A stretch of DNA of 64,000 nucleotides from Saprospiraceae bacterium (GCA_016717655.1 JADKFC010000014.1:69169-133168); one strand, 5' to 3'. Shown: positions 11,799 through 21,672, counted from the first letter of the stretch. Numbers and translations are program-made. Notes: generated by a model from the letters alone, not told the origin.

Positions 11799-13193
11799 TT
11801 ACTTCTTAGGAGTAGCTTTTTTAGCTGGAGCTGCTTTTTTTGCAGGAGCTGCTTTTTTAGCAGGAGCCGCTTTTTTAGCAGGAGCTGCTTTTTTAGCTGG
11901 AGCCGCTTTTTTAGCTGGAGCTGCTTTTTTAGCTGGAGCTGCTTTTTTAGCTGGAGCTGCTTTTTTTGCAGGAGCTGCTTTTTTAGCAGGAGCCGCTTTT
12001 TTTGCAGGAGCTGCTTTTTTAGCAGGAGCCGCTTTTTTTGCAGGAGCTGCTTTTTTAGCAGGAGCCGCTTTTTTTGCAGGAGCTGCTTTTTTAGCAGGAG
12101 CCGCTTTTTTTGCAGGAGCTGCTTTCTTTGCAGGAGCCGCTTTTTTAGCTGGTGCTGCCTTCTTAGTGGTAGCTACTTTTTTAGTAGCAGCTGCCTTAGT
12201 TGCAGTCTTCTTTTCTGTTTTTTTCATTTGAAATGAAGTTTTAATAGATGATGATTGAAAAATGTTACTAATAAAGCTACCCCAGGTTAGGTTAACTTGC
12301 CCATCCTGCTGTAACTTAGCTCTATCAATCGCCATTAAGGCGGAATTTTCTACGATCCAATCGAAGTTTTCCTGTCCCACTGAATTTACATCAGCATCAG
12401 GAGCTCCGTTACAAAAATCGATGGCATATGGGATACCATCTCTGACAGCAAACTCAACCGTGTTGAAATCATAACCCAAGCCATGATTTAAAGTCAACAC
12501 ATATTGATGAATGGTGTCTAATAACTTTTTCTCTACGGGTCCTCCACCAGTGACATAACGCAGATGGTGGGGATTTCTTGGTTCATATTGCATGATATGT
12601 ACCCTGTCACCGTTTAAATAATAACACCTGAAATACAAATCAAACTGAATTTCTTCCTGGAGCAACATAACCAATTGACCGGTTTCTCCATGTTTTTCCC
12701 ACAAATCTTGTGGGTCTGTCACCTTATATACACTTTTCCATCCTCCTCCTGCATGGGGCTTCATGTATGCCGGGAATCCAACATAATCAAAGATTCCTTG
12801 CCAATCCATAGGAAATTTAAGGTTTCTGAAAGATTTTTCAGTGGTATCATCAGGCCTTTCCTTGGAGGGTAAGAGTACTGTGTTGGGAACAGGCACTCCT
12901 AAGTGAACAGCTAAACAGTTATTGAAGAATTTTTCATCTGCGCTCCACCAAAAAGGATTGTTGATGACAGCGGTACCATTTAAGGCAGCATTCTTTAAAT
13001 AGGCTTTATAAAAAGGAACATCCTGGGAGATACGATCGATAATAACCGCATAGTCGGTAGGGATCCCCTGTTTTACCATATCTATCTGAACAGCTTCTGC
13101 AACTATGCCCGGAACCTTTTTTTCATTTATTCTGTCAATGAAAGCTTGCGGGAAGCTACTCTCCATGCCAAATAAGATACCAATTTTTTTCAT
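11799..13193 (-). CDS. ATP-grasp ligase reading into a histone H1-like AAPAKK repeat tail
   Basis: Residues 1-322 form an ATP-grasp protein of the D-Ala-D-Ala ligase/RimK type (AYMKPHAGGGWKSVYKV, LLQEEIQFDLYFRCYYL, NTVEFAVRDGIPYAIDFCNGAP). The frame continues without a stop through a 10-residue linker (QSSSIKTSFQ) into a 142-residue Lys/Ala/Pro tail with about 19 AAPAKK units, ending ATPKK. A Met at 12227 (MKKTEKKTATK) could be the start of a separate H1-like DNA-binding protein, and the preceding A/T-rich sequence looks like a 5' leader. So this is either a true fusion, or two genes merged by a lost stop or an indel. The tail would bind nucleic acid or polyanions, or be a ligase substrate (speculative). 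Confidence 0.7.
   Translation of the reverse strand: MKKIGILFGMESSFPQAFIDRINEKKVPGIVAEAVQIDMVKQGIPTDYAVIIDRISQDVPFYKAYLKNAALNGTAVINNPFWWSADEKFFNNCLAVHLGVPVPNTVLLPSKERPDDTTEKSFRNLKFPMDWQGIFDYVGFPAYMKPHAGGGWKSVYKVTDPQDLWEKHGETGQLVMLLQEEIQFDLYFRCYYLNGDRVHIMQYEPRNPHHLRYVTGGGPVEKKLLDTIHQYVLTLNHGLGYDFNTVEFAVRDGIPYAIDFCNGAPDADVNSVGQENFDWIVENSALMAIDRAKLQQDGQVNLTWGSFISNIFQSSSIKTSFQMKKTEKKTATKAAATKKVATTKKAAPAKKAAPAKKAAPAKKAAPAKKAAPAKKAAPAKKAAPAKKAAPAKKAAPAKKAAPAKKAAPAKKAAPAKKAAPAKKAAPAKKAAPAKKAAPAKKAAPAKKAAPAKKAAPAKKATPKK
11824..12165 (-). repeat. 18-bp tandem repeat encoding AAPAKK
   Basis: About 19 head-to-tail copies of an 18-base unit of the form GGAGCNGCTTTTTTNGCN (+ strand). Between about 11956 and 12130 two variants alternate (GCCGC with GCTGC, and TTTAGCA with TTTTGCA), giving a 36-base higher-order period. 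The repeat keeps frame throughout. Confidence 0.95.
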
Positions 13194-13511
13194 TCAATCA
13201 ATTTGAGTGATAGAATTCTTCCCCTCTGATACAACCCTGCTTTTTTGCGTTTCTACCATATAAAATTTTAACTTATATGTAAATAACACTGCAAAAGTAT
13301 TATATATATTCAATATCCGTACCATTTTTTGAGTTTTTTTTTCTGGAACCCAAAGACAATGAAACGTTTATGACCGACTGAATGGATTTTCTGGAATTAG
13401 AAAAAGATGTTTAAAACTGAATTTCGTAGAAGAACGACAACTGCTAAAAATTAACCATTAAATTGAAATTCAATAATTTATGTCAAAAAATCGACAAACA
13501 AATGACAGGAA
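13194..13511. other. Intergenic region, 318 bases
   Basis: AT-rich sequence upstream of the ATP-grasp gene, without a convincing open frame, RNA or terminator. It probably holds the promoter of the minus-strand ATP-grasp gene, but I see no clear TAnnTTTG box. Confidence 0.4.
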
Positions 13512-13742
13512 TTATTTTATAATAATTACGTTGATAATGTTTTGCAATACCACTTTGGCCAGATAAAAATGATCAATATTTTTTTCAGAATTTTCAAAAA
13601 TATTTTCTGTTTCAACGTAAATATTTTCTTCTACGGAAACATTTTTGCCATTTGGGTATGCCAATTGAAGGTATAAAAAACAGGAAAAACTAAACATGAC
13701 TAACAAAGTGAAAAGTATAGTTTGACGTTGAAGCACTTTCAT
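13512..13742 (-). CDS. Small exported or membrane-anchored hypothetical protein
   Basis: A 76-residue product with an N-terminal hydrophobic segment (ILFTLLVMFSFSCFLYLQLA) after a short basic start (MKVLQRQ). The rest is acidic and Asn-rich (NIYVETENIFENSEKN). No family is recognised. It could be a single-pass protein or a secreted peptide. The coding call rests on the signal-like start and lack of competing frames; it could be spurious. Confidence 0.4.
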   Translation of the reverse strand: MKVLQRQTILFTLLVMFSFSCFLYLQLAYPNGKNVSVEENIYVETENIFENSEKNIDHFYLAKVVLQNIINVIIIK

Positions 13743-13828
13743 TGGAAGTAGGTTTTACAGTATAAAAGTACAAACGTAACTTCAAAGGTGTTAGTTACAG
13801 TTTTGTTAATTTTTTATTTAATTATTTT

Positions 13829-15034
13829 TTACCCTCCTTCCTGTCCTCTAAATGGATTACGTGGCACCCATTCCTCTGCTTTGTACAATCTTTTAACCAA
13901 TTCAGGAACCAGTCGATTATAAATCCCCTTTCTGTGGAAGAGATAGCAGTAAATATCTACTGCCCTGGCCCCAACCGAACTCTTGATTTCAACGGCAGTC
14001 CTGGACATAAATATTTTTTTTACCTTCTGTTTGATTCCCTCCTCTATCATGTCAAACAACATATTCAAATAGAGTTGTTTTTCTTTATTGACTTCCAGAT
14101 CATATCCCAAAAAATGAGCATCGAGGTGGTCATAATTCTTAAGTACGGTAAAAAAACCAACCAGACGCCCTTCCTGGTTAAAGTAACCTCTGATCATGAC
14201 ACCTTCTTTCATTTTTTCTTTTAGCTGGTAGAAATAATCGCGGTCCAGGATAAATAAGTTGAATCCCGCATTTTCTGCAATATTTCTATATTGCCTGTGC
14301 ATCTGATCTGCATACTCCTTCAATTCCTCAGCTTGCAAACTTCTTGAAGTTAAATCAGCCACCATACTTCTAGCCCTCCTATATCTGATCCTCGCTTTGG
14401 ATTTTAATGCTTCTTGATAATCTTCTACCCTCTTCCACTCCTCAGGTATAGAAAATATCATATTGGGCTGAACGCAAAATTCTGTAATTTTTTTACTTTC
14501 CGCGAATTGAAAACGCTGACCATGATTGAAATCCTTTATCAAAATAGGACCAATATTGATACCTTTTTTCTGCAACCAGGCAGAAACCCAGTCTGTAAGC
14601 CATAAAACCAAATCTGACCTGTCTTCCAGTGGAAATTGTGGTGAAAAATGACAGCCATATTTTCCTGTAACCAACATGTTGCCCAAAACAAGGGTGTACA
14701 TATCGAGCAACGATAAAGCCGCGCCTTTGACCTTTGTCAGCAAGCTCCCCTTACCTTCTTCTGATTTGATTGAAGCACTTAAATTAATTCTTTTATACTG
14801 AAAATAGGCCAGGCCAATCCACTCTTCTCCTTTCCACACGGTAACGTACAATGGATGCAGACCGCCGGGAGGGGCATCCTCCAGTGCTTTATGATAATCA
14901 GATTCCCAGTATTCGTCTGTGGGGCAATGGGTTGACCATTCTTGCTCAGCATCGTGGATAGAGGTATAAAGCCTTACTTCATACGACTTATACCTTGCGT
15001 GTACTTCTCTTTTTTCCTTACAATGTGGCAACAT
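13829..15034 (-). CDS. GNAT/FemAB-like N-acyltransferase
   Basis: A 401-residue protein with no signal peptide. It has an N-terminal alpha/beta half (HPLYVTVWKGEEWIGLAYFQYKR) and a C-terminal GNAT-like half containing KSKARIRYRRARSMVADL, then MIRGYFNQEGRLVGFFTVL. This matches double-GNAT (FemAB-like) proteins that acylate or aminoacylate small molecules. The frame is intact. The substrate is unknown, and the neighbours give no clear clue. Confidence 0.6.
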   Translation of the reverse strand: MLPHCKEKREVHARYKSYEVRLYTSIHDAEQEWSTHCPTDEYWESDYHKALEDAPPGGLHPLYVTVWKGEEWIGLAYFQYKRINLSASIKSEEGKGSLLTKVKGAALSLLDMYTLVLGNMLVTGKYGCHFSPQFPLEDRSDLVLWLTDWVSAWLQKKGINIGPILIKDFNHGQRFQFAESKKITEFCVQPNMIFSIPEEWKRVEDYQEALKSKARIRYRRARSMVADLTSRSLQAEELKEYADQMHRQYRNIAENAGFNLFILDRDYFYQLKEKMKEGVMIRGYFNQEGRLVGFFTVLKNYDHLDAHFLGYDLEVNKEKQLYLNMLFDMIEEGIKQKVKKIFMSRTAVEIKSSVGARAVDIYCYLFHRKGIYNRLVPELVKRLYKAEEWVPRNPFRGQEGG

Positions 15035-15124
15035 GTTTTTTAGAACGAATGGGTGACCTAAATTGTTCGGACTTCTATCAAAAAACCGACTAAAGCCACT
15101 CCTCTCAAGACAAAGACTTTCATT

Positions 15125-15750
15125 TTAGGCCTCTTCCACAAGCTCCTTGTAATCGGCTAGTCCGGCCAAAATTACTTCAAATGCAGTATCTTGTCCATAC
15201 ACCGCCATCACCTCAACCGTTTTAGGTGCTTCAGGCAGCTGTTTATAAGTCACAAAATAATGGGTAAGTCTATTGATGATAGCCTCTGGCAGTTGATGAA
15301 TATCCGTAAAATGGCCATACAATTGGTCACCTTTCAATACCGCAATTATTTTATCGTCCGCCTCATCTTTATCCAACAGCCTCAATCCTCCAATCGGAAT
15401 GGCATCCACCAGAATATCTCCTCGTGGTATCACTTTTTCAGTTAGCACAAGTATGTCTAGTGGGTCACCATCTCCTTTTATGTTGCCAATACCCGTTGCT
15501 TCCATACACAAAGCTGCTATTTGGGTGCACAATACGTTCGAGGTATGAAGCCATATAGTGCAGGCACAACATTGCTGTATTTCTGTGGTCTGTCAATCCG
15601 CAAATAACCACTGGGTTTATCAATTTCGTACTTGACAGTATCAGTCGAGCTTATTTCGATAAATGCTACCACTTCTTTTGGCAAAGAACTGCCAGGAGAG
15701 ACTCCATGCCAGGGATGAGCCTTGTGATCAGAAAATAAATTAGGCTTCAT
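15125..15750 (-). CDS. ppa: Inorganic pyrophosphatase (frameshifted)
   Basis: A family I soluble pyrophosphatase, which hydrolyses PPi to drive biosynthesis in the cytoplasm. Conserved pieces are [29 protein letters not shown] and the metal-binding [11 protein letters not shown]. The chosen start [16 protein letters not shown] at 15750 follows the stop of the upstream gene; an earlier Met would overlap it. A one-base shift at about 15520-15530, between FIPRTYC and [11 protein letters not shown], splits the gene. Both halves are otherwise complete. It is the third gene of a minus-strand mdh/thioredoxin-fold/ppa group. Confidence 0.9.
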
Positions 15751-15776
15751 ATCATTGATTAATTTAGGAATGTCTT

Positions 15777-16301
15777 TTAATAGGAACAACACCTTATCAG
15801 GCTGTCGTAATCAGGTTTATCTGACGCATGCGCATGGATAAAGGATTCAAGTACCTTGCCATGTTTTACTAAAAAAATACCGGGCATTTGAAAGCCATCA
15901 CCAATTGTTGTCAAGGTAGGAAAAACCCCCTTGTTGGCTGCTACTTCAAATCCTCTAACCAGGGTTTTAAGTCCAAAAAGTTGATTAAACCTACCTTTCA
16001 CCAATCCAAAAGCGTGGTAAAATGCAGTTTCAGGGTCTGAAACATGGATGACATTTTCCCAATGGTATTGTTGGAAATAAGATAAAGCCGTTTCATTATC
16101 TGTCATGTGAACAAAAATAGGAATGATGCCCATTTCTTTGAATGTATCAATCTTTTTTGACAAATCGATCAGAGATTCTCTACAGAATACACAGCCAAAA
16201 TGTCTTAGAAAAACTAAAAACGCTAGGTTATTTTCAGAAATAGTGAAGACATCAGATCCATCTGATGTCTTCATTCTCTTCATCGTTTCCGCCAACGGCA
16301 T
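15777..16301 (-). CDS. Thioredoxin-fold AhpC/TSA-like protein
   Basis: A 174-residue protein of the peroxiredoxin-like (SelL/PRXL2) group. The [17 protein letters not shown] segment has a CxxC redox motif at the end of a beta strand, followed by a thioredoxin-like helix. The C-terminus ([32 protein letters not shown]) matches the cis-Pro and last strand of the fold. It probably acts as a cytoplasmic thiol oxidoreductase. It lies 42 bases after mdh and just before ppa on the same strand. Confidence 0.75.
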   Translation of the reverse strand: MPLAETMKRMKTSDGSDVFTISENNLAFLVFLRHFGCVFCRESLIDLSKKIDTFKEMGIIPIFVHMTDNETALSYFQQYHWENVIHVSDPETAFYHAFGLVKGRFNQLFGLKTLVRGFEVAANKGVFPTLTTIGDGFQMPGIFLVKHGKVLESFIHAHASDKPDYDSLIRCCSY

Positions 16302-16343
16302 ATCAATGAGTTTTATAGGGAAACGTTATTTTTAATTAAAGGT

Positions 16344-17279
16344 TTAAGCCAATTTCATTTTTTCAAAAACATTGATGACTTCCTCTACTGCTTTTGCAGA
16401 TTTCTGAAGCATCTTTTTTTCTGAGCCATTCAATTGCAACTCAATGATCTCTTCAATTCCGTTCCTGCCCAATTTCACAGGTGCACCTAAATAAAGGTCA
16501 TTGATTCCATACTGACCACTAAGTTTTGCACAAACCGGGAAGATCCTGTTTTCATCTTTTAAAATGGCCTCTACCATTTGGGCAGCAGCCGCACCTGGTG
16601 CATACCATGCAGAAGTACCCATCAATTGAACCAATTCTCCTCCACCTGTTTTTGTTCTTTCCACAATGGCATTCAGGCTGTCTTTGTCAATTAATTCTGT
16701 AACCGGGATACCTGATACAGTAGTATAACGAGGAAGGGGTACCATGGTGTCACCATGTCCACCCATCAGGATGGCCTGAATTTCTTTAGGTGAGGTGTTG
16801 AGTGCTTCTGCTAAAAAGGCACGGTAACGGGCTGTATCCAAAATTCCTGCCATTCCAAAAACCCTGTTGGACGGTAAGCCTGAAGCCTTCCATGCAGCAT
16901 GCGTCATCACATCCAAAGGATTAGAAACAACAATGATAATTGGGTTTTTACTGTATTTGAGGATGTTTTTAACACATGATACCACGATACCTGCATTGGT
17001 TGAAATAAGGTCATCCCTGCTCATGCCAGGTTTTCGGGGTATACCAGCAGTTATTACAACCACATCTGATCCCTTAGTATCTTTATAGTTATCGGTACCT
17101 TTCAAACGGGTACTGTAGTTTCCTATCGGAGCCTGCTGCCATATATCTAAAGCCTTGCCCTTGGCAAAGTCACCTCTGATATCAACCAATACAACCTCCT
17201 TTACAAAATCTTTGTGCGCCAATACATCGGCAACCGTGGCACCTACGTTTCCTGCTCCAATGACGGTAACTTTACTCAT
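16344..17279 (-). CDS. mdh: Malate dehydrogenase
   Basis: An intact 311-residue NAD-dependent malate dehydrogenase of the LDH-like type. It has the Rossmann motif GAGNVG, the substrate-binding arginine loop GIPRKPGMSRDDL, NPLDVMTHAAW, and the catalytic-His loop GGHGDTMVPLPRY. It interconverts malate and oxaloacetate in the TCA cycle. The length and start at 17279 match the family. Confidence 0.95.
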   Translation of the reverse strand: MSKVTVIGAGNVGATVADVLAHKDFVKEVVLVDIRGDFAKGKALDIWQQAPIGNYSTRLKGTDNYKDTKGSDVVVITAGIPRKPGMSRDDLISTNAGIVVSCVKNILKYSKNPIIIVVSNPLDVMTHAAWKASGLPSNRVFGMAGILDTARYRAFLAEALNTSPKEIQAILMGGHGDTMVPLPRYTTVSGIPVTELIDKDSLNAIVERTKTGGGELVQLMGTSAWYAPGAAAAQMVEAILKDENRIFPVCAKLSGQYGINDLYLGAPVKLGRNGIEEIIELQLNGSEKKMLQKSAKAVEEVINVFEKMKLA

Positions 17280-17639
17280 TTATCTATGGTTTTCTTGTTT
17301 ATAAATTTGTTTGCAAAGCTAATCATTTCATTTTCTATAATCTATGACCATTTTCATCTTTTTTTATGCTTTCAAACATTTAATAATACGTACCAAAACT
17401 TCCCTTTTGCGGAACTATTTAATTCTTTTGTCTGTTTTGCTTTTAAACAATTTTTATTCCGAAATATCACCCAATAAAAGACAAAAATTGCATCACCACC
17501 ACCCGTTTTTCAGTTAATTTTAACCGATTCCGTAAAAACTGTGCTTGTAACCGAATATTTGACCCGAATTGTCGGCTTTTACGTGGTACATAAAAGCTAT
17601 TTAGACGTATATTTGCGAACTCTTCAATTAAAATAACAA
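17280..17639. other. Divergent intergenic region, 360 bases
   Basis: It separates mdh (-) from the M43 protease gene (+). The only recognisable element is a TAnnTTTG promoter box on the plus strand near the protease start. No RNA gene or repeat is seen. Confidence 0.5.
17608..17615 (+). promoter_or_regulatory. Bacteroidota -7 promoter box for the M43 protease gene
   Basis: TATATTTG matches TAnnTTTG and ends 24 bases before the ATG at 17640. No well-spaced TTTG -33 element is visible, so this is only moderately supported. Confidence 0.4.
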
Positions 17640-19136
17640 ATGATCAGAAAAATTTTCTCATTGACCTTGCTGATTTCTATGTCAGCTTACGGTTGGTCAC
17701 AACACTCAATTTGTGGTATGAGCACTTCAGACCAGCACGAAATGACTGAAATGTTCAGTCATGCCGGCGAGGGTGGACATTTACAAGCCAACAGGGGAGA
17801 TAAAATTTATATTCCCGTGAAATTTCACCTTGTTGCTGACAACAACGGAAAAGGACGTGTAGGTTATTCTACCATCCTGAATCAATTGGACAAGCTGAAT
17901 GCAGATTATGCAAAACACAACTTTACATTCTACCTGAAAGACAACTACAACTTTGACCACATCAACAGCACAGCGGCGTACAATACACCTCGCGATAATG
18001 AGGATTTTTTGTCGACCAAAAAAGATCCAAAAGCTGTGAATGTATTTGTGGTTAACAACATTGGTGATAGCCAGGCTGGCATCGGCATCGTTTTGGGATA
18101 TTACAGCCCTTCGAATGACTTTGTAGTGATGATGGCAGGAGAAGCGGTTAAACTTTCCAACACCCTTAGCCACGAAATCGGACATTTTTTTAATCTAAGA
18201 CACACTTTTTACGGATGGGAAGCCAGTCCTTATGATGAAAACGAGCACGGCAACCCCTGCGTTCTGACTTTTGCCCCAGGCACCAACGTTCAGGTTGAAA
18301 AAATGGACAAGAGCAATTGTAATACGGCAGCCGATCAACTATGCGATACTCCACCAGACTACAACTTTGGTATAACCATCAACAACTGTGTTTTTGGTAA
18401 AATTATCCTGGACAAAAACCTGGATACCATTCGTACCATGAAAGACAATCAAATGTCTTATTTCTCTGAATGCCCTTCCTATCAGTTTACTGACAACCAG
18501 GAAACGCGTATGAGGACCAACTTCAACAATTCTCTTCGTTCCTATATACGATCTTCGTATGTTCCGGTAACAGATACATTGCCCACAACTAGTGTAATTA
18601 CATTGCCAAAAGCCGGATCCAAAGTAGATGTGTACAACAATGTATATTTTGAATGGGTTGACCAGGGTGCATCTTATTACCTATTAGAAATTAAAAACTC
18701 ATCTGAATATTACTATTACTTTGTCACTGGTAATTCCAAAGAAGTGCTTGACCTTCTTCCCAACAAACTCTATGTATGGTCTGTCAGGGCTTTTCATGAT
18801 GGGTTTACCAGTACCACTAGTCCTCAAACCAACTTTAGAACAGGCAACCTGATGACTGGTACAGATGATGAACCACTTTCACAAAACATCAAAGTATTTC
18901 CCAATCCGGTTAAAAAGGGACAGTCACTGGCAATTACCGTAACTGTAAGTTCAAGCAGCACTTACCAAATTGAGCTGCATGATGCAACAGGCAAATCTGT
19001 ATTACAAAGTAGACAAGAAGTCGTTGCCGGAGAAAACAACATCCTGTTGCCAACCTCAGATCTGGCTACCGGCATGTACCTAGTAACCATTTCCGGCAGT
19101 GAAGGAGTGGTTTCAAAAAAACTGATCATTGAATAA
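17640..19136 (+). CDS. M43-family zinc metalloprotease, T9SS-secreted
   Basis: A 498-residue secreted protease. It has a signal peptide (MIRKIFSLTLLISMSAYGWSQ), then a pappalysin/cytophagalysin-like catalytic domain. The zinc motif HEIGHFFNLRH is at about residues 178-188. The Met-turn region follows (MKDNQMSYFSECPS), then an FnIII-like domain (VYFEWVDQGASYYLLEI), and a T9SS sorting domain (VFPNPVKKGQSLAITV to VSKKLIIE). It is probably exported to digest extracellular protein. All key residues are present and the frame is intact. Confidence 0.9.
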   Translation: MIRKIFSLTLLISMSAYGWSQHSICGMSTSDQHEMTEMFSHAGEGGHLQANRGDKIYIPVKFHLVADNNGKGRVGYSTILNQLDKLNADYAKHNFTFYLKDNYNFDHINSTAAYNTPRDNEDFLSTKKDPKAVNVFVVNNIGDSQAGIGIVLGYYSPSNDFVVMMAGEAVKLSNTLSHEIGHFFNLRHTFYGWEASPYDENEHGNPCVLTFAPGTNVQVEKMDKSNCNTAADQLCDTPPDYNFGITINNCVFGKIILDKNLDTIRTMKDNQMSYFSECPSYQFTDNQETRMRTNFNNSLRSYIRSSYVPVTDTLPTTSVITLPKAGSKVDVYNNVYFEWVDQGASYYLLEIKNSSEYYYYFVTGNSKEVLDLLPNKLYVWSVRAFHDGFTSTTSPQTNFRTGNLMTGTDDEPLSQNIKVFPNPVKKGQSLAITVTVSSSSTYQIELHDATGKSVLQSRQEVVAGENNILLPTSDLATGMYLVTISGSEGVVSKKLIIE

Positions 19137-19162
19137 ACAACAAACAAAAGGAAGACAACTTT

Positions 19163-20365
19163 ATGAACTTACATGAATACCAGGGAAAAGAACTGCTCAC
19201 AAGATTTGGTGTTGCCGTTCAAAGAGGAAAAGTAGCTACCACAGTAGATGAAGCAGTAGCCGCCTACGAAGCCCTAAAATCTGAAACAGGAACCGAGTTT
19301 GCAGTAGTAAAAGCTCAAATCCATGCTGGTGGAAGAGGCAAAGGAGGTGGAGTTAAACTGGCCAAAAACCTGGATGAGCTGAAACAATTTTCAGGCCATA
19401 TTTTGGGTATGATGCTAAAAACCCCTCAGACACCCGGTGGACTCGAAGGTCCTGGAAAATTGGTGAGCAAGGTTTTGATAGCTGAAGATTCTTATGCACC
19501 TGATTTTAAAGCTTGCAAAGAATACTACGTTTCTATTCTTATGGACAGAGAAAAGAAAAGAAATGTCATCATCTACAGCACTGAAGGTGGAATGAACATC
19601 GAAGAAGTTGCTGAACAGACACCTCACCTGGTCCACAAGGAATACATTGACCCCCTTGTAGGCATCCAGGGCTTTGAGGCCAGAAAGGTAGCCTACAATC
19701 TGGGACTTGAAGGCAAGGCTGTTAAGGAAATGACACAGTTTATTACCAATCTCTACAACGCATTTGTGCAGAGTGATGCTTCTTTATTTGAAGTAAATCC
19801 ATGTTTGAAAACAGCCGATGACAGAATCATAGCTGTGGATTGCAAAGTGAGCCTGGATGACAACGCTCTTTACAGACACACCGACCTGGCAGCAATGAGG
19901 GATACCACGGAAGAAGACCCCACTGAGGTAGAAGCCAAAAGTTATGGTTTGAATTTCGTTAACCTCGATGGCAATGTTGGATGTATGGTTAATGGAGCCG
20001 GCCTTGCTATGGCCACCATGGACATCATTAAACTATCAGGCGGTTCTCCTGCCAACTTCCTCGATGTAGGTGGTACAGCAGATGCAGCCAGGGTAGAACA
20101 GGCCTTCCGCATCATTTTAAGAGACCCAAATGTCAAAGCCATCCTCATCAATATATTTGGAGGTATAGTACGCTGCGATCGCGTTGCGCAAGGTATAGTG
20201 GATGCCTATAAAAACATGGGCAATGTCCAGGTGCCAATCATAGTAAGATTACAGGGCACCAATGCTGAATTGGCCAAAAAACTCATCGATGAAAGCGGTC
20301 TTGAGGTACATTCAGCCATCCAATTGCAGGAAGCCGCAGATCTGGTTCGCAAGATGATTATGTAA
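19163..20365 (+). CDS. sucC: Succinyl-CoA synthetase beta subunit
   Basis: An intact 400-residue ATP-grasp subunit of the TCA-cycle enzyme that makes ATP or GTP from succinyl-CoA. Motifs are MNLHEYQGKELL at the start, QIHAGGRGKGGGVKLAKN, LFEVNPCLKTADDRIIAVD and the C-terminal NIFGGIVRCDRVAQGIV. No sucD is in the window. It follows the protease by 26 bases. Confidence 0.95.
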   Translation: MNLHEYQGKELLTRFGVAVQRGKVATTVDEAVAAYEALKSETGTEFAVVKAQIHAGGRGKGGGVKLAKNLDELKQFSGHILGMMLKTPQTPGGLEGPGKLVSKVLIAEDSYAPDFKACKEYYVSILMDREKKRNVIIYSTEGGMNIEEVAEQTPHLVHKEYIDPLVGIQGFEARKVAYNLGLEGKAVKEMTQFITNLYNAFVQSDASLFEVNPCLKTADDRIIAVDCKVSLDDNALYRHTDLAAMRDTTEEDPTEVEAKSYGLNFVNLDGNVGCMVNGAGLAMATMDIIKLSGGSPANFLDVGGTADAARVEQAFRIILRDPNVKAILINIFGGIVRCDRVAQGIVDAYKNMGNVQVPIIVRLQGTNAELAKKLIDESGLEVHSAIQLQEAADLVRKMIM

Positions 20366-20390
20366 TTGAACAACTTCAATAATAAATTAG

Positions 20391-20419
20391 GGGAGGTCAA
20401 ATTGACTTCCCTTTTTTTT
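20391..20419 (+). terminator. Intrinsic terminator after sucC
   Basis: GGGAGGTCAA pairs with TTGACTTCCC (one G-U pair) across a minimal loop and is followed by eight Ts. Confidence 0.8.
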
Positions 20420-20438
20420 CACCCTTATTTTACCGGTC

Positions 20439-21672
20439 ATGGCACAAAACGATACTTTTACCCTGTTTGACCTCAATGAATACCTCAAGAGGGTCATCGC
20501 TCTCAATTTTCCTGAACCGGTTTGGATTTCCTGTGAAATAGCACAAATAAAAAATGCCAGAGGCAACTACTATCTCGATCTGGTACAGCAAAATGAAAAG
20601 GAAGAAGTCATTGCACAAAGTCAGGCTGCCATCTGGTACAAAAGTTATTTGTTTTTAAAGGCAAAGCTGGGCGACTTGCTCAATTCACTTCTTCAAGAAG
20701 GCACTCAAATAAAGATTAAAGTCAATGTTGAATACAATGAAAGATATGGTTTAAAACTGATCATTGAAGACATCGACCCTGCCTATACCCTGGGGCAGAT
20801 GGAGCTATCCAGACAGAAAATTCTGGAGCGATTAAAAACGGCTGGCGTAACAGAATTGAATAAAAACGTTGTTATGCCCAGGGTCATTCAGCGAATAGCG
20901 GTTATCTCATCTGATACAGCAGCGGGGTTTAAAGATTTTACTGCCCACCTTGAAGAAAATAAGCACGGCTACCAATTTACCCTACCCTCTCCCAGCTGCC
21001 ATGCAAGGCCAAAATACAGAAAAGGAGGTTGTAAGCCAATTGCAGGAAATTAAGCTACAAAAACAAAACTATGATGCTGTAGTCATCATTAGAGGAGGTG
21101 GATCCAAATTAGACCTCGCTTATTTTGATAATTACAACATAGGCTATGCCATAGCTACCATGCCGATTCCAGTCTTGACCGGCATTGGCCATGAAATAGA
21201 CCTATCGATAGCAGATCTTATGGCCCACCTATCTCTAAAAACACCAACGGCTGTGGCTGATTATATTGTAGAGCAAGCCCTGCACTTTGAATCTCAGCTG
21301 GATGAATATCATCATCAAACCAAACTACTTGCCGGCTATCGTTTGCAGCAAGCCGCTTTGCAACTCGAGAACCATGTTTACCAACTCCAATCGCGACCTC
21401 GCGAAGTTATCCGATTTGCTAGCCATCAGCTGGATACAAGCTGGAATGACCTTGTTCAGGCTATAGACACCAACTTAAAAAATCACCAAAAAGAATTGGC
21501 ATCAATAGGAACCGCCCTCCAACTCAGCGATCCTTCCCACATTTTAAAGAGAGGCTTTGTCATGGTCAGGCAACAAGACAAATATATTAGTCGAAGTACA
21601 GAGCTTGAAAAAGATAAAGAGATTAGCCTCACTTTTTACGATGGCAACGTCGAAATACGAGGACCCCACTAA
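20439..21672 (+). CDS. xseA: Exodeoxyribonuclease VII large subunit (frameshifted)
   Basis: XseA forms exonuclease VII with XseB and degrades single-stranded DNA. The N-terminal OB fold is clear (LFDLNEYLKRVIALNFPEPVWISCEI), as are the catalytic-domain motifs (VISSDTAAGFKDF, RGGGSKLDLAYFDNY, GIGHEIDLSIADLMAHLSLKTPTA) and the C-terminal coiled coil. A one-base shift at about 20980-21000 splits it inside the stretch that should read as FTL then FPAAMQGQNTEKEV. xseB is not adjacent. Confidence 0.9.

Noticed and set aside
11824..12165. CRISPR array
   Set aside because: Units are contiguous 18-base coding repeats with no spacers and no cas genes.
11757..12236. A 159-residue Ser/Phe/Cys-rich plus-strand frame
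   Set aside because: It is the antisense reading of the AAPAKK repeat DNA; the repeat forces an open frame with no natural protein features.
20950..21053. Programmed frameshift in xseA
   Set aside because: No slippery heptamer with stimulatory structure is evident; the break is like the other indels.
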